Both the position numbers and the translations under genes were made by a program. This document shows, one piece after another, positions 22,186-32,811 of a stretch of DNA of 64,000 nucleotides; position 1 is the stretch's first letter; the number at the start of each line of letters is the position of its first letter. Source of the stretch: Kappaphycus alvarezii (taxonomy: Eukaryota > Rhodophyta > Florideophyceae > Gigartinales > Solieriaceae); contig NADL03000699.1 of assembly GCA_002205965.3 (NCBI GenBank), positions 1,302,001 through 1,366,000 on the forward strand, read 5' to 3'. A model generated the notes under the pieces. That model saw nothing but the letters and a program-made list of their open reading frames with translations. It was not told the DNA's origin and did not search any database.

Positions 22186-22900
22186 TGGCCAACCGTCCCG
22201 CGGCCAGCGCGCGAGGCTTTTCTTAGTGAATTCTGCCTCGCCCTGTGCTCCTCCGACGGGTTCGAAGTACTAGGCGCGCTGGTCGGCAACCGAGTTTGTG
22301 CTCCGCATCCCCGGCCGTCCCTACTCCGTCGACCAGGGCTCTTACGACCCGCTTCCCCTCTCTGCAGCGCACACCCGCGTCCAAACTTACCGAAAGGGGG
22401 TGCAGCAGGAGGCGTGGGCCAAAGCTCACTGCGATGACGAAGTATGGCCTCGTTCTCGAATCCAGATGACCCCACCGCCGCCGCAGTGAGACACCGGATA
22501 CACGGCCTCGCATACCGCAAAGGCTCCGATGCCGCCTTCCCATTCACACATCCCTCCGCCGACACAGAAGTTTCTGTGGTGCACTGAGGGATCATGTTAC
22601 GATGCTACCTCGGGCTGCTCGTTTAAGATGACTCGCTTCCTCGGAACTGCGAGCATTGTAAAAGGCCGATGGACAAGCGGGGAGACGATGCATTCGACCT
22701 GTGCCCCTCTGGGCTTTGCCGCAAACACCGGCATGACTCGCTTCGCAACGTCATTACCGGCCGTATCACCCATGCAGTAGACCCGGACTACCGCCAGATC
22801 GAAGTCCCGCTCCTCGTGCCTGGCACTGAGCTGCGATCCGCCGTGGGTAGGCGTCCGGGTGTGTGTCGTAGAAGTATTAGGATGATCGTGGTCCGCATTA
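22186..22900 (+). pseudogene. LINE C region after RT and truncated endonuclease start
   Basis: After a poorly readable stretch, 22669-22860 gives LCPSGLCRKHRHDSLRNVI (a Cys/His motif resembling the CCHC that precedes the endonuclease) and YRQIEVPLLVPGTELRSA, which aligns with FEVPLLIPGTDFRPAD of fragment A. Similarity is lost after about 22850, so the DVT core and C-terminus are missing. This piece links the RT to fragments A, B, D and E as one LINE family. Confidence 0.6.
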
Positions 22901-23155
22901 CGCAGATATACAAGGCATACGTGCCCCGCGGTAAGTCCCTGGAGTGCGCAAGTTTATACTGGCCAAAAGGGTAGAGAGGTTGGAGTAATTAGAGCGACTG
23001 AAAAGGTAGTAGGGCCGCGAGCGAAGCCAAAGGATCACTACCAAAGACCCATTGTGCTTGAACAACTCGCCTTCCCCTAAGGTGTTCAAGAAAGAAGTTT
23101 GATGCATTCAATATCTACTGGGGACTGCGCACGTCCTAACTATACGGTTAAGATC
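22901..23155. other. Spacer with a short dispersed repeat
   Basis: At about 23050-23105, CCATTGTGCTTGAACAACTCGCCTTCCCC is similar to 29345-29400 (CCATTGTGCTCGAAAAGTTCGCTTCCCC). No gene seen. Confidence 0.35.
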
Positions 23156-23159
23156 TAAC

Positions 23160-23560
23160 CGGATGTACCTCGTCGTCCATGCTCACCGGGGCTCGGGACA
23201 GGATAGCTTGAGCAATGTATTACCAGAGGGTGCAACTCAGTCGCTGGTAGATACGGCGGCAGATAACGCCAAGTGTCGAGTGACACTTGGACGCGATCCG
23301 CGGAACTAACTCCTCGATAAACGCAAATTGTACCAGGGGAAGGGGCACCCAGGGAATCAAACGCCAGAGGTCGAAACGTGAAGTTCGGCGTGTAAGGCGC
23401 AGAAGATGGGCCAGTTGAGGGAGCGGGGAGGCGTCGGGCGAGGTTGCGTTCCCGAGCTGTAACCTTGTCGCGGGCTGCCAGTTCAGCAGCGCCACCGCCA
23501 ACCTCAGTCGCCTTGGTGCGAACTGCGGCATCTATACCAAAGACAAAAAATACGTAATGA
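23160..23560 (-). pseudogene. LINE endonuclease C-terminus, fragment D
   Basis: The minus strand reads GVICRRIYQRLSCTLW, an in-frame stop, then YIAQAILSRAPVSMDDEVHP and VRS plus stop, the same C-terminal block and ending as A and B (HPVSS, HTVSS). Upstream (23280-23531) the reading is frameshifted. The stop codon is embedded in GTTAGATCTTAA, shared with fragment E. It is a short 3' end of a LINE insertion, opposite in orientation to LINE C. Confidence 0.55.
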
Positions 23561-23729
23561 CTTCATGGTTGCAAAATGGTGAGTATTCCGTGCAGTTGAC
23601 CATGTGGCATTTATTGATGGACAAATATAAAAAAATTGAGTACATCATTCTGTAAACAAATCAGTAAAATATTGAATACACGAGACTAATTTTCAAATAC
23701 AGAATCAATGAACTTTATTTTGGTGATTA

Positions 23730-25067
23730 ATCAGATTCAACTTCACCATCAGTAAACTCTACAGCACGGAACTGAAGATCAATACGACGGCGACGCTTGC
23801 ATCGATAGCGCTCTTGCTCATGTTTCCGTTTCTTCGACATAGTATCTCCAATTGAATATAGGCGATTTTTAAAGCGCCTATGATGGCTCAGATCATCATC
23901 CCTCAACGGATGTATTTGTATATTGACATTTGTCTGAGCCACACAAAGCTGAAATAATACATCACAGCGGGCCTCTTTCCATATCCACTTGCTCCCGATG
24001 ACGTTCCATAGAAGACATAATCGGCCGAAAATTTTTTCGCTAATAATCCGGTTAGACGCCACGTTACAATTCTCAGCTTCAGCTTCACGAAATAGAACAC
24101 CGTTCTTCGGTTTCTGCTTTGGCATCATTGCACGACTATTTCAGCAGCACATTGGTACCCTTTATCCATTCAAAATGCCCAGTGATCGGGACACTTACTA
24201 GAAAGTAGACCTATGTCTGTAATATTTCCCTCCGAACCCTTGCTCCGAAGAGTGTGCCTGTAAAAAGTGACATTGCTTTGGAATATTTCCGCGTGAGACA
24301 CAAATCCAGAATAATGCAAGCAACAGTTGCTTGTCAGAACATTTGCGAGGGCAATAATCTCCACCTTAAACCCATACAACTTATGTTTTCCACTGAAAAA
24401 TACCTTTCCTTCCTGGACATTTCCAGAGGGACGGTTCGCTTTCTGAAATGTAACATCCGTTACATATCGCGCGAAGGGAAAATTGCGAAAATTCTTTCCA
24501 TCTTGGGCGAGTTCCCCGAAGTTAAGCAAAGAATCGAAACGATTCACAAGAGATTCGTATAGCGATTCATGCAGCAAGTGTATGAACTTTGTCATCATGC
24601 GCTCAAAAGACGGTCCCTTCAAGCTAAAGACTTTGGCCAAATTCTCCCACTAACCGCCATGCTTCAGAACTGAGAATCATGAACAGCATGTCCTTACCAG
24701 AGTGATGCGACTTTCGTCCAGGGCCGATATTGTAGCGCTCAAGAATGATGTCGGAGAAGCTGTTTCAGATCGTTTAGAACTCTGAGGCACCGAAATTCGT
24801 CATGTTTTGGATTGCCTGTGGTCCGCGTGACTCATAAAACAAATCGAATAGTAGACATGGTGAGTACGATTTGTCATTGGTGTCCCTTTCTTCACTGTTA
24901 GTGTACAGGTCCAGCTCTTCGTCTCTCTCGACCGCAACATCAGCAAGGAGCTGCAGTGCATTTGCGGCTTGATTTAAGGAAAGGTGGGGGACATTGGGAA
25001 AGAGAAGTTGGGGTTGGGGTTGTGATGGGGGCATTTGGGAGTGAGGAGGAGTGGGATTGTAGCGCAT
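23730..25067 (-). pseudogene. DDE_Tnp_4-type transposase, nearly full length
   Basis: It starts at an ATG (25067) with MRYNPTPPHSQ and a helical N-terminus (NQAANALQLLADVAVERDEE). Then GPGRKSHHSGKDMLFM (about 24690-24740) is the HTH/Plant_tran-like block. The catalytic core begins with YVTDVTFQKANRPSGN (first Asp), then FFSGKHKLYGFKVEI. After a TGA comes MDKGYQCAAEIVV (second Asp), then PKQKPKNG and ASNRIISEKIFGRLCLLW, with the third acidic residue Glu, and the end block LFQLCVAQTN with a basic tail. About 445 codons; at least three stops or frame changes. The catalytic DDE survives by sequence. No terminal repeats were recognised. Confidence 0.78.
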
Positions 25068-25363
25068 GGGCCCTCTCAGATACCGGAGATCGTGGGGTTT
25101 TGTACCGATTGAGGAGTTGCGTAAATCAGCGGGGTTTCACTATCATTTTTGACTCATTCCACATTTAATTTGATCTAAAAATCCCACCCAATAATTGCGT
25201 TTGAATCTAATCATACTAGTTTTTAGTTGTCTTTAATTTTTGGGGGCTCATTACTTGATTACTCTACTCTATATAAGCATCATCATTGTTGATACCAATG
25301 TATTGGCTCCTTCGAGTGTACCCCTGTCTTTGATAGAGGATTCTACTGTGGCCGAATACATTA

Positions 25364-25387
25364 CACCAATCAATGCAACTAGATTGG
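25364..25387 (+). repeat. Left terminal inverted repeat
   Basis: CACCAATCAATGCAACTAGA and continuing to 25387; it pairs with 27490-27513. Confidence 0.88.
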
Positions 25388-25504
25388 GTAACTAAATTAG
25401 ATTTGGTGCAGAGATAGATTAGACCAATTTAATTCTAGAAAAGCCATTCTCAAATTACGCTTATCTTAATTCACTTACAGTAAAAAAGTGACAGCTGCCA
25501 AGCG

Positions 25505-25524
25505 TCGGTCGATGCATCGACCGA
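25505..25524. repeat. Perfect 20-bp palindrome inside the pogo-like element
   Basis: TCGGTCGATGCATCGACCGA is its own reverse complement. It lies between the left terminal repeat and the transposase frame, where a promoter or protein-binding site might sit. Function unknown. Confidence 0.8.
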
Positions 25525-25754
25525 TCGCATGCAAACCCATTGAGCGAAAGTATCTGCACATCTAAACCATAACCAAATCCCAACGACCATTTACAACCTC
25601 CCGCCAACCCAATCGCACACTCGCACCAATGACTCCTACTGACGGTCCCATTCTGATGCCATAAAGTTACAATAGAACGAGACATATCACGCGCCCTCCA
25701 ATAAACGGAATTTAGTCAAGCCTCATCCCTATCCCCAAGCCCAAGACAGCCAGC

Positions 25755-27256
25755 TGATGAAGACGCGATAGAACTCATCAATTCAAATGGGCAAACCAAG
25801 AGGCGAAAAGTTCATGTGAACAAAATTTCAAATCGATATGCCGTAACAAAATGGATGGCTGAGACTGCACAAAACGAGGGAAACAAACACATCAATTTCA
25901 AAAATGTCAAGCGATTTCCTCAATTCTTTCCAGAAACAGTCATAGTCAACTTGCCAAAAGCTATCCTTTGGTGGAAAACCGAAGAAAGACATTGGTTCTG
26001 AGGTAAGAATCGAGAAAAGAAAAATATTTCGCAGGAATAACTTCTTCAGGCGTTAAGAGAGCTTTTTCAAATATTTGACCGGTCGCGGGAGGGAACGTAC
26101 TAAATGTTGCGCAGCGCTATACGAAGAAATTCTTAGTGAATTTGATAGCCTGTGGTCAATTTGGGTAAAGTTTTCGACCGCTGTGAACCAGGTGCATGCA
26201 GAGCAATTATTGCAAACGCAGCTGAAGATATTCCTTTTTATTCTTACGTTAAAGACAGTGGATATCCGATATCCAGAAGAATAAAAACTCGGTGGGTGCA
26301 ACATTTCATGAACTGCAACAGAATCATTCCGAGTGCCCAAACGTGAAAGCTCATGACAAGCCTAAAGAATATTAAATTCATTGAACAGATTGTGGACTTT
26401 CATTTGAGAGTGTTAAAATGGGGTTTTGAATGCGGGTATCTCAATATAGACATGGAATATCCCGACGAAACTCATTTAGTGGTTAACATGGATAATGGAA
26501 AACGCTTTAGTTCCGCGTCGATAATCATGTGAAGCACGCAGATGTTGTGTCGGGTGAAGACCCAATTACGGTCATGGTATGTCTAACAGGAGGCCCAAAT
26601 ACTAGAATTGAGACACCCGTGTTTATTTTCAAGAACAAGAATAGGTCGTATCCGATGCAGCGTCTCCCAGACAATATTCCTGGTGTGTGCTATCGTACAG
26701 GACCAAAAGGGTGGATGGATGGATCTGTTTTTAAAGCCTGGTTGTCGGAGCCTAGGGCTATTAAGGTTCTATCAAACAACCGTCGGCGTATACTGTAAGA
26801 AGACAACTGCGCTGGGCATTTTATGGACGATGAAACAGTTTCTTTACTAGGGCGGATAAGTACATTCATTGAACAGCTTCTTCCTAATGCTACTAACATC
26901 GTTCAGCCTTTCGATTCTTTTGTCATTCAGAAGGTAACTGACGCATGGATAGCTGGCTGGGGCCAATATAAATATGATTTTGTTAGATATGTGGAGTTGG
27001 CAGGGCGGAGCGGGAAGTGATTGAACCCAGGGAAGCGTTTTTACGTCTAACAGCGGAAGCAGTTCGTGATGTGAATTCCCAAAGGGACAAAGATGGTATT
27101 CATCACGCTTGCATAGCAATTATTCGTACCGGAATTTCTGTTAATTTGAATGGGAAGTGGGAGCAGGGGCAGCTTAGTGATGATTTACAAAAGATCACTG
27201 CGAGGAACCGCGAGTACTTTAATGAAAAATTGGCGGGGGGCCAAGATGATCCCTGA
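25755..27256 (+). pseudogene. Pogo/Tigger-like DDE_1 transposase
   Basis: The N-terminal region carries RRKVHVNKISNRYAVTKWMA (25795-25860), a helix-turn-helix-like stretch. 26200-26345 gives DIPFYSYVKDSGYPI. 26360-26515 ends with THLVVNMDNGKRF, the first catalytic Asp. 26529-26798 is the core (PITVMVCLTGG, FKNKNRSYPM, GWMDGSVFKAWL). After a TAA comes EDNCAGHFMDD (second Asp), then LLPNATNIVQPFDSFVIQK (third Asp, in the LPPNxT..QPLD motif of the family) and WIAGWGQYKYDF. All three acids are present, but stops at about 26000, 26343, 26523, 26799 and 27018 break the frame. Confidence 0.82.
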
Positions 27257-27489
27257 ATTCCAGATACAATTCCAGTGGTGCAGTATTCTAAGCAACTTTC
27301 ATAGAATCCTATACCATTGAATTGCGATTAAAATTGATTCTTTCTCCCAAACGCATTTGTGCATTTGCTAATTTAAGTTGGCCTAATTCATTTTCGTGCA
27401 ATACCAGATTATATTAGGTGCGAAAATCTGTTGGCCTAATTTAGTTACCGCGTAAAGAGTAGGAAATGTTTGTTCATAATTAGATTAGG

Positions 27490-27513
27490 CCAATCTAGTT
27501 ACAGTGATTGGTG
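27490..27513 (-). repeat. Right terminal inverted repeat
   Basis: Reverse complement reads CACCAATCACTGTAACTAGA and on; two mismatches to the left repeat. Confidence 0.88.
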
Positions 27514-27515
27514 TA

Positions 27516-28600
27516 TTACTATTCCTAGACTATGCTATACTACAGTAAGAAATGGTCGAGTAACGGAAAAAGTCCCAAAACTGGCCATAATGGGGTGTTA
27601 GTAGTTGTGTACTCCCTTCGCTGCTCGGGATGCCTACAAAAGTTAGCTCCGGTCCACTCAGTTGGTGCTTCGTGGTGACGTTTTTGTTACCGCGTTAGGT
27701 ATTGGCCAGGCGATGGAGATAATAAACAATCTCACCAGCGCTTGACAGTAGTTGAAGTTAGCTAACAGTAAAGTTCCACTGTAAAGCTTTTAGATTGTTC
27801 ACAGTGTTGACCTGCTCGTGGCCCCGTGTCTTAGTTGGCACAGTTTACTCCAATGGGTCATGGTGGTCTACCTTGGCCATGGGACAGGTGTCCGTGGGCT
27901 GATTGGCCATTCTGGAGCTTCAAAAAATATAACAATTAAGCCCCCCAGTACACCACCTAAAATCAATATCAAAGCAGGGTGACCAGCGCCATCATACCAC
28001 AGCAGACCTTCCCAGATCAGGGGAACGTCCAAGGGCAAGAAAGTTGGACTAAAGTCAACAGACTATAGACAAAAGTTCCCAGTAATTTAAACCATTCTAA
28101 GAGTGAACGGAGGTAACTTGTAGTATTTTGATCTTGTTGTCTAGCAAAACCTTACCGATCGAGCTTGGTCAGAGCATAATGGTGATAAATTGAAATATTA
28201 TTTAGATGGAAAGCAGACGGATGATCTTACTCGGTGTTGTAGGTACAATAATCTCTTATTTGGACCGATTCCTTCCCATAAGAGGTAGGGATAGTAATTG
28301 ATGCGACAAACTATTCGGTTTAGTAACCCTCCCGAGGTAACCTCGTACGGGTCATTTGCGTCTGCCTTACGTTAACGCCAAGTTGCGGTAGTGGTGGCTG
28401 TAATCGTGTCACATCTGAAGTTTCTGATCGGGTGCCGAGAGTCTAAAATCTAAGTGATCCGTCATGTTAGTGTTGGTGCAATGCACTTGAAACTGGTCTG
28501 CGTACAAAATAGTTAATCAATCTCACCCGTGGAATCCCACTGGGGTCCAGATTCCGACTCTTTCTTTTCATTCTATTGCAGCTTCAAGCTGTCAAAAGTA
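27516..28600. other. Unannotated stretch
   Basis: No ORF of coherent composition, no RNA gene and no repeat unit recognised between the pogo-like element and the minisatellite. Confidence 0.4.
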
Positions 28601-28604
28601 CAAC

Positions 28605-28770
28605 AGCGTCTTTCCGTCGCTTGGCTACGTCTTCAGCGACTTGCTATATCTCGACCACATCTTCAGCGATTTTCCTTAGCTCGAACACGTCTCAAGCGAC
28701 TTTCCATCGCTCTTCCACGTCTATAGCGACTTGGAATCGCTCCAATACATCCTACTGACTTTCCGTCGCC
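28605..28770 (+). repeat. 30-bp minisatellite, about 5.5 units
   Basis: Units start at 28605, 28635, 28665, 28695, 28725 and (degenerate) 28755, each close to AGCGACTTTCC-TCGCTC-CACGTCT. Because 30 is a multiple of three, the plus frame encodes a decapeptide repeat: QRLSVAWLRL, QRLAISRPHL, QRFSLARTRL, KRLSIALPRL. The frame is open from 28529 to 28726 with no ATG-supported start of clear quality. Confidence 0.85.
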
Positions 28771-28984
28771 AGAAATTTATCCCTACATAATTTTCCGCGT
28801 TTTACTCTCGTCAGCCGCCGCTCCTCTATCACGAATCCTGAGACGTTCGGGTCAATATGGAAAAATTACAAAATTCCAAAAGCATGCTCCACTAGTAACA
28901 GTGATCTTTGACGAGGGAAGAGACTGGCACCAACAATAGTTTTAAAATCTGGTCGTCTATTGCAGAATATATTTTTCCCAGAAT

Positions 28985-29090
28985 TTCACTGTACGTAGCC
29001 GACGTGGTCTACTCTGTTAGCTCTTTGCGGCAATGCAGTCGTATCCTGAAGCAGACAACCGTCAAGCTAATGTCATTAACTTATAATTCG
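28985..29090 (+). repeat. Copy of the LINE C leader segment
   Basis: GCCGACGTGGTCTACTCTGTTAGCTC and ATGCAGTCGTATCCTGAAGCAGACAACC align with 19683-19770 (GCCGACGTGGACCACTCGG, GTCGGATCCTGCAGCGGACA). About 75-80% by eye over ~90 bp. No LINE coding sequence follows. Confidence 0.5.
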
Positions 29091-29716
29091 CGGCTCTGCA
29101 ATATTAACGACACACAGTGTCTCAAAGAACGCCGGTGCGATCAACGGGCATGTGACACCGTATCTGGTTCTCACCCATCGTGCAAGGCAATTTACACGCA
29201 TTAAATCTTATACGTAAGTTGGTTCAGTCACAACTGCAATGTAGTATCACAGCCCAAAAAATATGACACATGTAGCACACATCAAGGTTGCTGGTTGAAG
29301 TCTACTCTAACCCCTACAAGTCGAGCTTGAAATGTATGACACAAACCCTGACCATTGTGCTCGAAAAGTTCGCTTCCCCTTATTGCGGCAAGAACAAGTG
29401 TTTACTTCTTCTGTCTGATGGTTGATTATTATTTTCTTGGACTTGCTCCGATACCCGCTACGCAAGCCCTTATGTGGGCTTTTGTAGCCCTCTGCACTGT
29501 ATGTACAAGTATACAATAGTAAAGTGCAGTGTAATTTAGGCTACCATGGGAAAAAATTTAAGTGGCTACTGGAGCATTTAGAACCCAATTAATATCATAA
29601 AAATATCTGGGAAATCTTGCTGAGCTGTGGAAGATTCAGCGCTGTCACAGCAGACTATTTGCGTGCTGCTCACCATGAACATGGTCCGAACGGACCATTA
29701 AGCAAGCAGGAAAACA
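29091..29716. other. Unannotated stretch
   Basis: Contains a ~55-bp match near 29345-29400 to 23050-23105. No gene supported. Confidence 0.35.
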
Positions 29717-30280
29717 TTTCATTTACTGCACCTATACTGTACACTGTACTAGCCACTATCTTTAATTTGTTGGTGCCCAAGCTATGCCACTGTTACGGCA
29801 TCGCACCAGCTGGGTAAGCGGCCACCATTTTCTGTACATTATATTTAGTCGCATCGTCACTCATTCCTCCCGGGGCACTCGAACAACAGAGAGAAGTACC
29901 GCAACGTCGAACAACCGTCCGTTGTATCTATTAGATTATTAGATTATAAATTCCTTGTTTTTTGTTGTTGGTTCTTAGTCTAGTATTGGCTTATATAATA
30001 TTAGTAACAACTAATTTGATGTGATCCAATTCAGTAGATCACGTACAGCTCACACATTAAATATACAATGATGCATTTATTGTTCACCTTTAGACTTAAT
30101 CTGATAATCACATACACTTGCATAACTCATCTATCAGTATCACTGAGGCGCCCGCCCAGGTACTTCCCTAATGCACTATCCTTTATTTGTAATAACAAAA
30201 GCGTTTGTTCTACCGCGTCAACTGCTGCAGCGCACATACCGCTTGAAGTCCAGACCTTCTCTCACGAAGATCCTGATTCG
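29717..30280 (+). repeat. Dispersed repeat R1, copy 1 (carries an insertion)
   Basis: It matches 38329-38690: CATTGTACTAGCC / CACTGTACTAGCC, GGCATCGCACCAGCTGGGT, GGCCACCATTTTCTGTACAT, CCCGGGGCACTCGAACAACA, AACCGTCCGTTGTAT, then after the insertion CGCCCGCCCAGGTA. Nature unknown; no ORF is conserved between copies, and the compact TATA-free sequence may be an LTR or a non-autonomous element. Confidence 0.8.
29929..30136. mobile_element. 208-bp insertion within R1, flanked by GTATC
   Basis: R1 copy 2 runs CGTTGTATCGCTGAG without interruption. Copy 1 has GTATC at 29924-29928, then 208 extra bp, then GTATC again at 30137-30141 before the homology resumes. A 5-bp duplication with an empty site in the sister copy is direct evidence of insertion. 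The inserted sequence (TATTAGATTATTAGATTATA at its start, ACTCATCTATCA at its end) is A/T-rich, without ORF, and may be a MITE or solo LTR. Confidence 0.75.
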
Positions 30281-30412
30281 AGGCAATTTATATCGATTCC
30301 TTTCTCTTCTAATCCTTTTCGTTTACTTCATTTCTTCCCTTATACCCTTCTCCCTATATCCCTCTTAACTTTTCACCTTCCACGACAAACAGCTGTGCGT
30401 TAGGCGCCTCAG

Positions 30413-30568
30413 TATGGAACCGACATTAATCGCTTCGTACAGACTGAAGAAGCACAAGCTTTTCCGAATGATCACCGCCGCATCGATCAAAGGATACTTA
30501 ATAGAAGAGTTACTAAAAGCCACGAAGTCTACTTTGGAGTACTTTTCGATCAATAAAGAGGATAATTA
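30413..30568 (+). CDS. Small ORF, unknown
   Basis: An ATG frame of 51 codons (MEPTLIASYRLKKHKLFRMI and on to FSINKEDN) with helical, Lys-rich composition. Nothing recognised; the following sequence to 30840 has other short frames (30618-30845) that might be related exons. Could be chance. Confidence 0.2.
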
Positions 30569-30859
30569 GATCATCTTGGCCCCTGCGAGAGCATAGATTT
30601 CCCCAGAAAGCGAAGAGTTGCCGACTTTCTCCGAGATTTTCTTGCCCACGCTCGTTATGTTCGACGAAGCGCTCTTCAGGTCCTCTACCTTCCCGTTTGG
30701 AGTTCTTCTTTCGATCATAGGTACCAAAATAGTTTACGAATGGACTTTTACTTTCTACGTCAAAGAAGAAAGACAAGCGTATGGTCGTGCAATGCGCGAT
30801 TCACAAGCACATCCTCCTTATGACTGGATAGTTCACAGGCAATAAAGGATGAAGGGAGC

Positions 30860-31480
30860 GACACAAACACCCGCAGGGCGTTCTTTTCCCTCCTCTTCAA
30901 GCAATCTGCGTTGCAGTAACTCCGAGAAATGCGCAAATGGAGAGATTAGAGGGTTTTGTTAGAGCGAGGAGAGTCCCATGGGTGGCTGGGCGGTAGAGTT
31001 TCCGGGTTTGGAGGCAGTACCATATCCTGGGAATCGAGTGAACCGAGGGATTGAAGCGATACGATACACCAATGGTGATGTGGCCGAAGCCAGTCGCATT
31101 GAAGCAGCAGTGCTGCGAATACTTACTGGGGAATGGGTTAGCACCACTAAGGGTACTCGTGCCAAATGGTTATATTAGAATCCCGAAGGATAAAAAGGGG
31201 ATGGGGGAACCTGCACAGATAAATCTGGCAATAGCCGAATTCGCCAGTGGCGGGTTAAGCGAGGGATGGAAGTCGGGAGTCAAGTCCGGAGCCGGTACCG
31301 GGGCACTTCTTTACTTCGGAGGTTTTATGCCCGGTAGAATAAATACTGGTTATATATTTGCTACTACTACTACAGTAAATGTCAGTGTCAGGCCCCTAAC
31401 GGGCGCAGATTAATATCAAGGTTAGATATTCAGTAGGCCTCCACTTGGCCCAACGGCCGGGGTAACCCCGTAAAAATATC
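30860..31480 (+). repeat. LTR-like repeat, copy 2: 5' end of the 31-37 kb copia
   Basis: It is homologous to 2690-3470 (see there for shared blocks) and lies immediately upstream of the copia gag at 31860. It contains GAATAAATACT where copy 1 has the better TATA-like GTATAAATACT. The 3' LTR expected after 36.9 kb was not found, so the element is truncated or its end is too diverged. Confidence 0.5.
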
Positions 31481-31859
31481 AAATCCAAAAGATGAACCGG
31501 GTCGTCCAAGTGGGCGGCATACTTTGACAGCCATGCCGGGCTTGACAATTAGTTCTCATACTGTACACTATGGTCGTCGAAATTCGTTCACCAAGAATGG
31601 TGTGTCCCTCGGTCATACTAAATTGTGAAAATTGCACTACAAGCATTTCAATTATAGCAAAGCTGTGTTATTTCATCGTTTGTAAGGTTGAATTAGCTCT
31701 ATCCGTTGTTCGCAAGAACAAGGATATCAACAACGCATCTTTAAACCATTTTGTGGGAATTCGCACAGGAGCATTCAGCCCAAACGCCTGCAACGAGATC
31801 CTTACACCGCCGTAACTCGCTATTCCCCGCGCTGCTCACCTTGCTCCTGTCAGAAACGT

Positions 31860-32790
31860 TCGCATGAGCAACCGCAATCCTCGTCCGCCCCTCCTGGCTA
31901 CTTTGCTCCCCGGAATCCCGCTACCGACGTTAGGTGACGATAGATCTCCCGGCGAATTTCCTGAAGTTCCCCACTAGTCACCACAAGCTGTCGGATACCC
32001 TAACGCCTCAGAATCGCACGGTCTAATAGGCGAAGGCGACGCTCGCAAGGCCAATTACATCCAGCAGGTGTTCAATGACATGAATTTCTCCGGAGGTATA
32101 ACGCAAGACATACATGAAACCCTCAAGCTGTGCGGAATAGCTTCCCGCCAGTATGGTCTCTCTCCAGGGTAGAAGGCTGAATTCTTTATCCATTGCTTTA
32201 AAGGCGCAGCCCGCAAGTTCTTCTTCGAGAACTGTAGCGAGTCTACGTCATACCGTGAGATGGTTTTCGTCATATTCAACGAATAAGTTAGTAACGCAAG
32301 GAAAATCCAAGTCAAGGGTACCTTGGAGACCTTTCGCCCTCGCAAATACATCCGGGAGAGGGAGATTAGCGATATGTCCCTTGGACTGAAAAATCTAGTC
32401 GATCAAATCAATGAAATAGTACCGCAGTGTCTTCGCGGTTTTCGCACCGATGCACACAAGATCAACTACCTCCGCAAGAAAGCCACGTAGTTCCAGTCCT
32501 GGTCCCATATTCTGGTTCAAAGAATCACCTCGCAAGGATACTCTTACAAGAAGTTCACAAACACCCTGCACAACTCCATACTGATTATTCGTCAGCTAAA
32601 TCCTCTCACCGATACGCGAGAAACAGAAGCCGATAACATGACAAGTATCGTCGCAGGGGAAGAAGAACATGCAACCAATCTCACTGGCTACGTTCAAAAC
32701 ACCCGTCTAAATCACTTTCATCCTCAACGCCTCAATAGATCTCAACAGAAGCACCACTTGGGTCATCGTGATGTACGAGGTCCGTAACTC
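31860..32790 (+). pseudogene. Copia (31-37 kb) gag
   Basis: The frame starting about 31860 reads YIQQVFNDMNFSGGITQDIH, YREMVFVIFNE and, after stops, RERESDISLGLKNLVDQINE, RITSQGYSYKKFTNTLHNSI and GEEEHATNLTGYVQN. It is the helical capsid-type gag region of this lineage. In-frame stops occur near 32160, 32287 and 32490, and the reading ends at a TAA near 32788. Particle protein; non-functional. Confidence 0.5.
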
Positions 32791-32811
32791 AAATCCACTG
32801 CCTTTGTGGGG

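Larger units (their letters stand above)
25364..27513 (+). mobile_element. Tc1/mariner-superfamily (pogo-like) element with both ends
   Basis: The terminal inverted repeats begin CACCAATCA(A/C)TG on each side and are flanked by TA on the left (25362-25363) and TA on the right (27514-27515), the expected TA target duplication. Including TA, 24 of 26 terminal bases match. Element length is 2150 bp, normal for the group. A second motif, GGTAACTAAATTAG, lies directly after the left TIR (25386-25399) and about 55 bp inside the right end in inverted orientation, a subterminal repeat that could bind transposase. Confidence 0.88.

Noticed and set aside
28605..28770. CRISPR array
   Set aside because: The units are directly adjacent with no unique spacers, and the context is eukaryotic; this is a minisatellite.
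30590..30845. Cyclin-like protein in a plus-strand frame
   Set aside because: A helical stretch looked superficially cyclin-like, but the conserved cyclin-box residues could not be placed.
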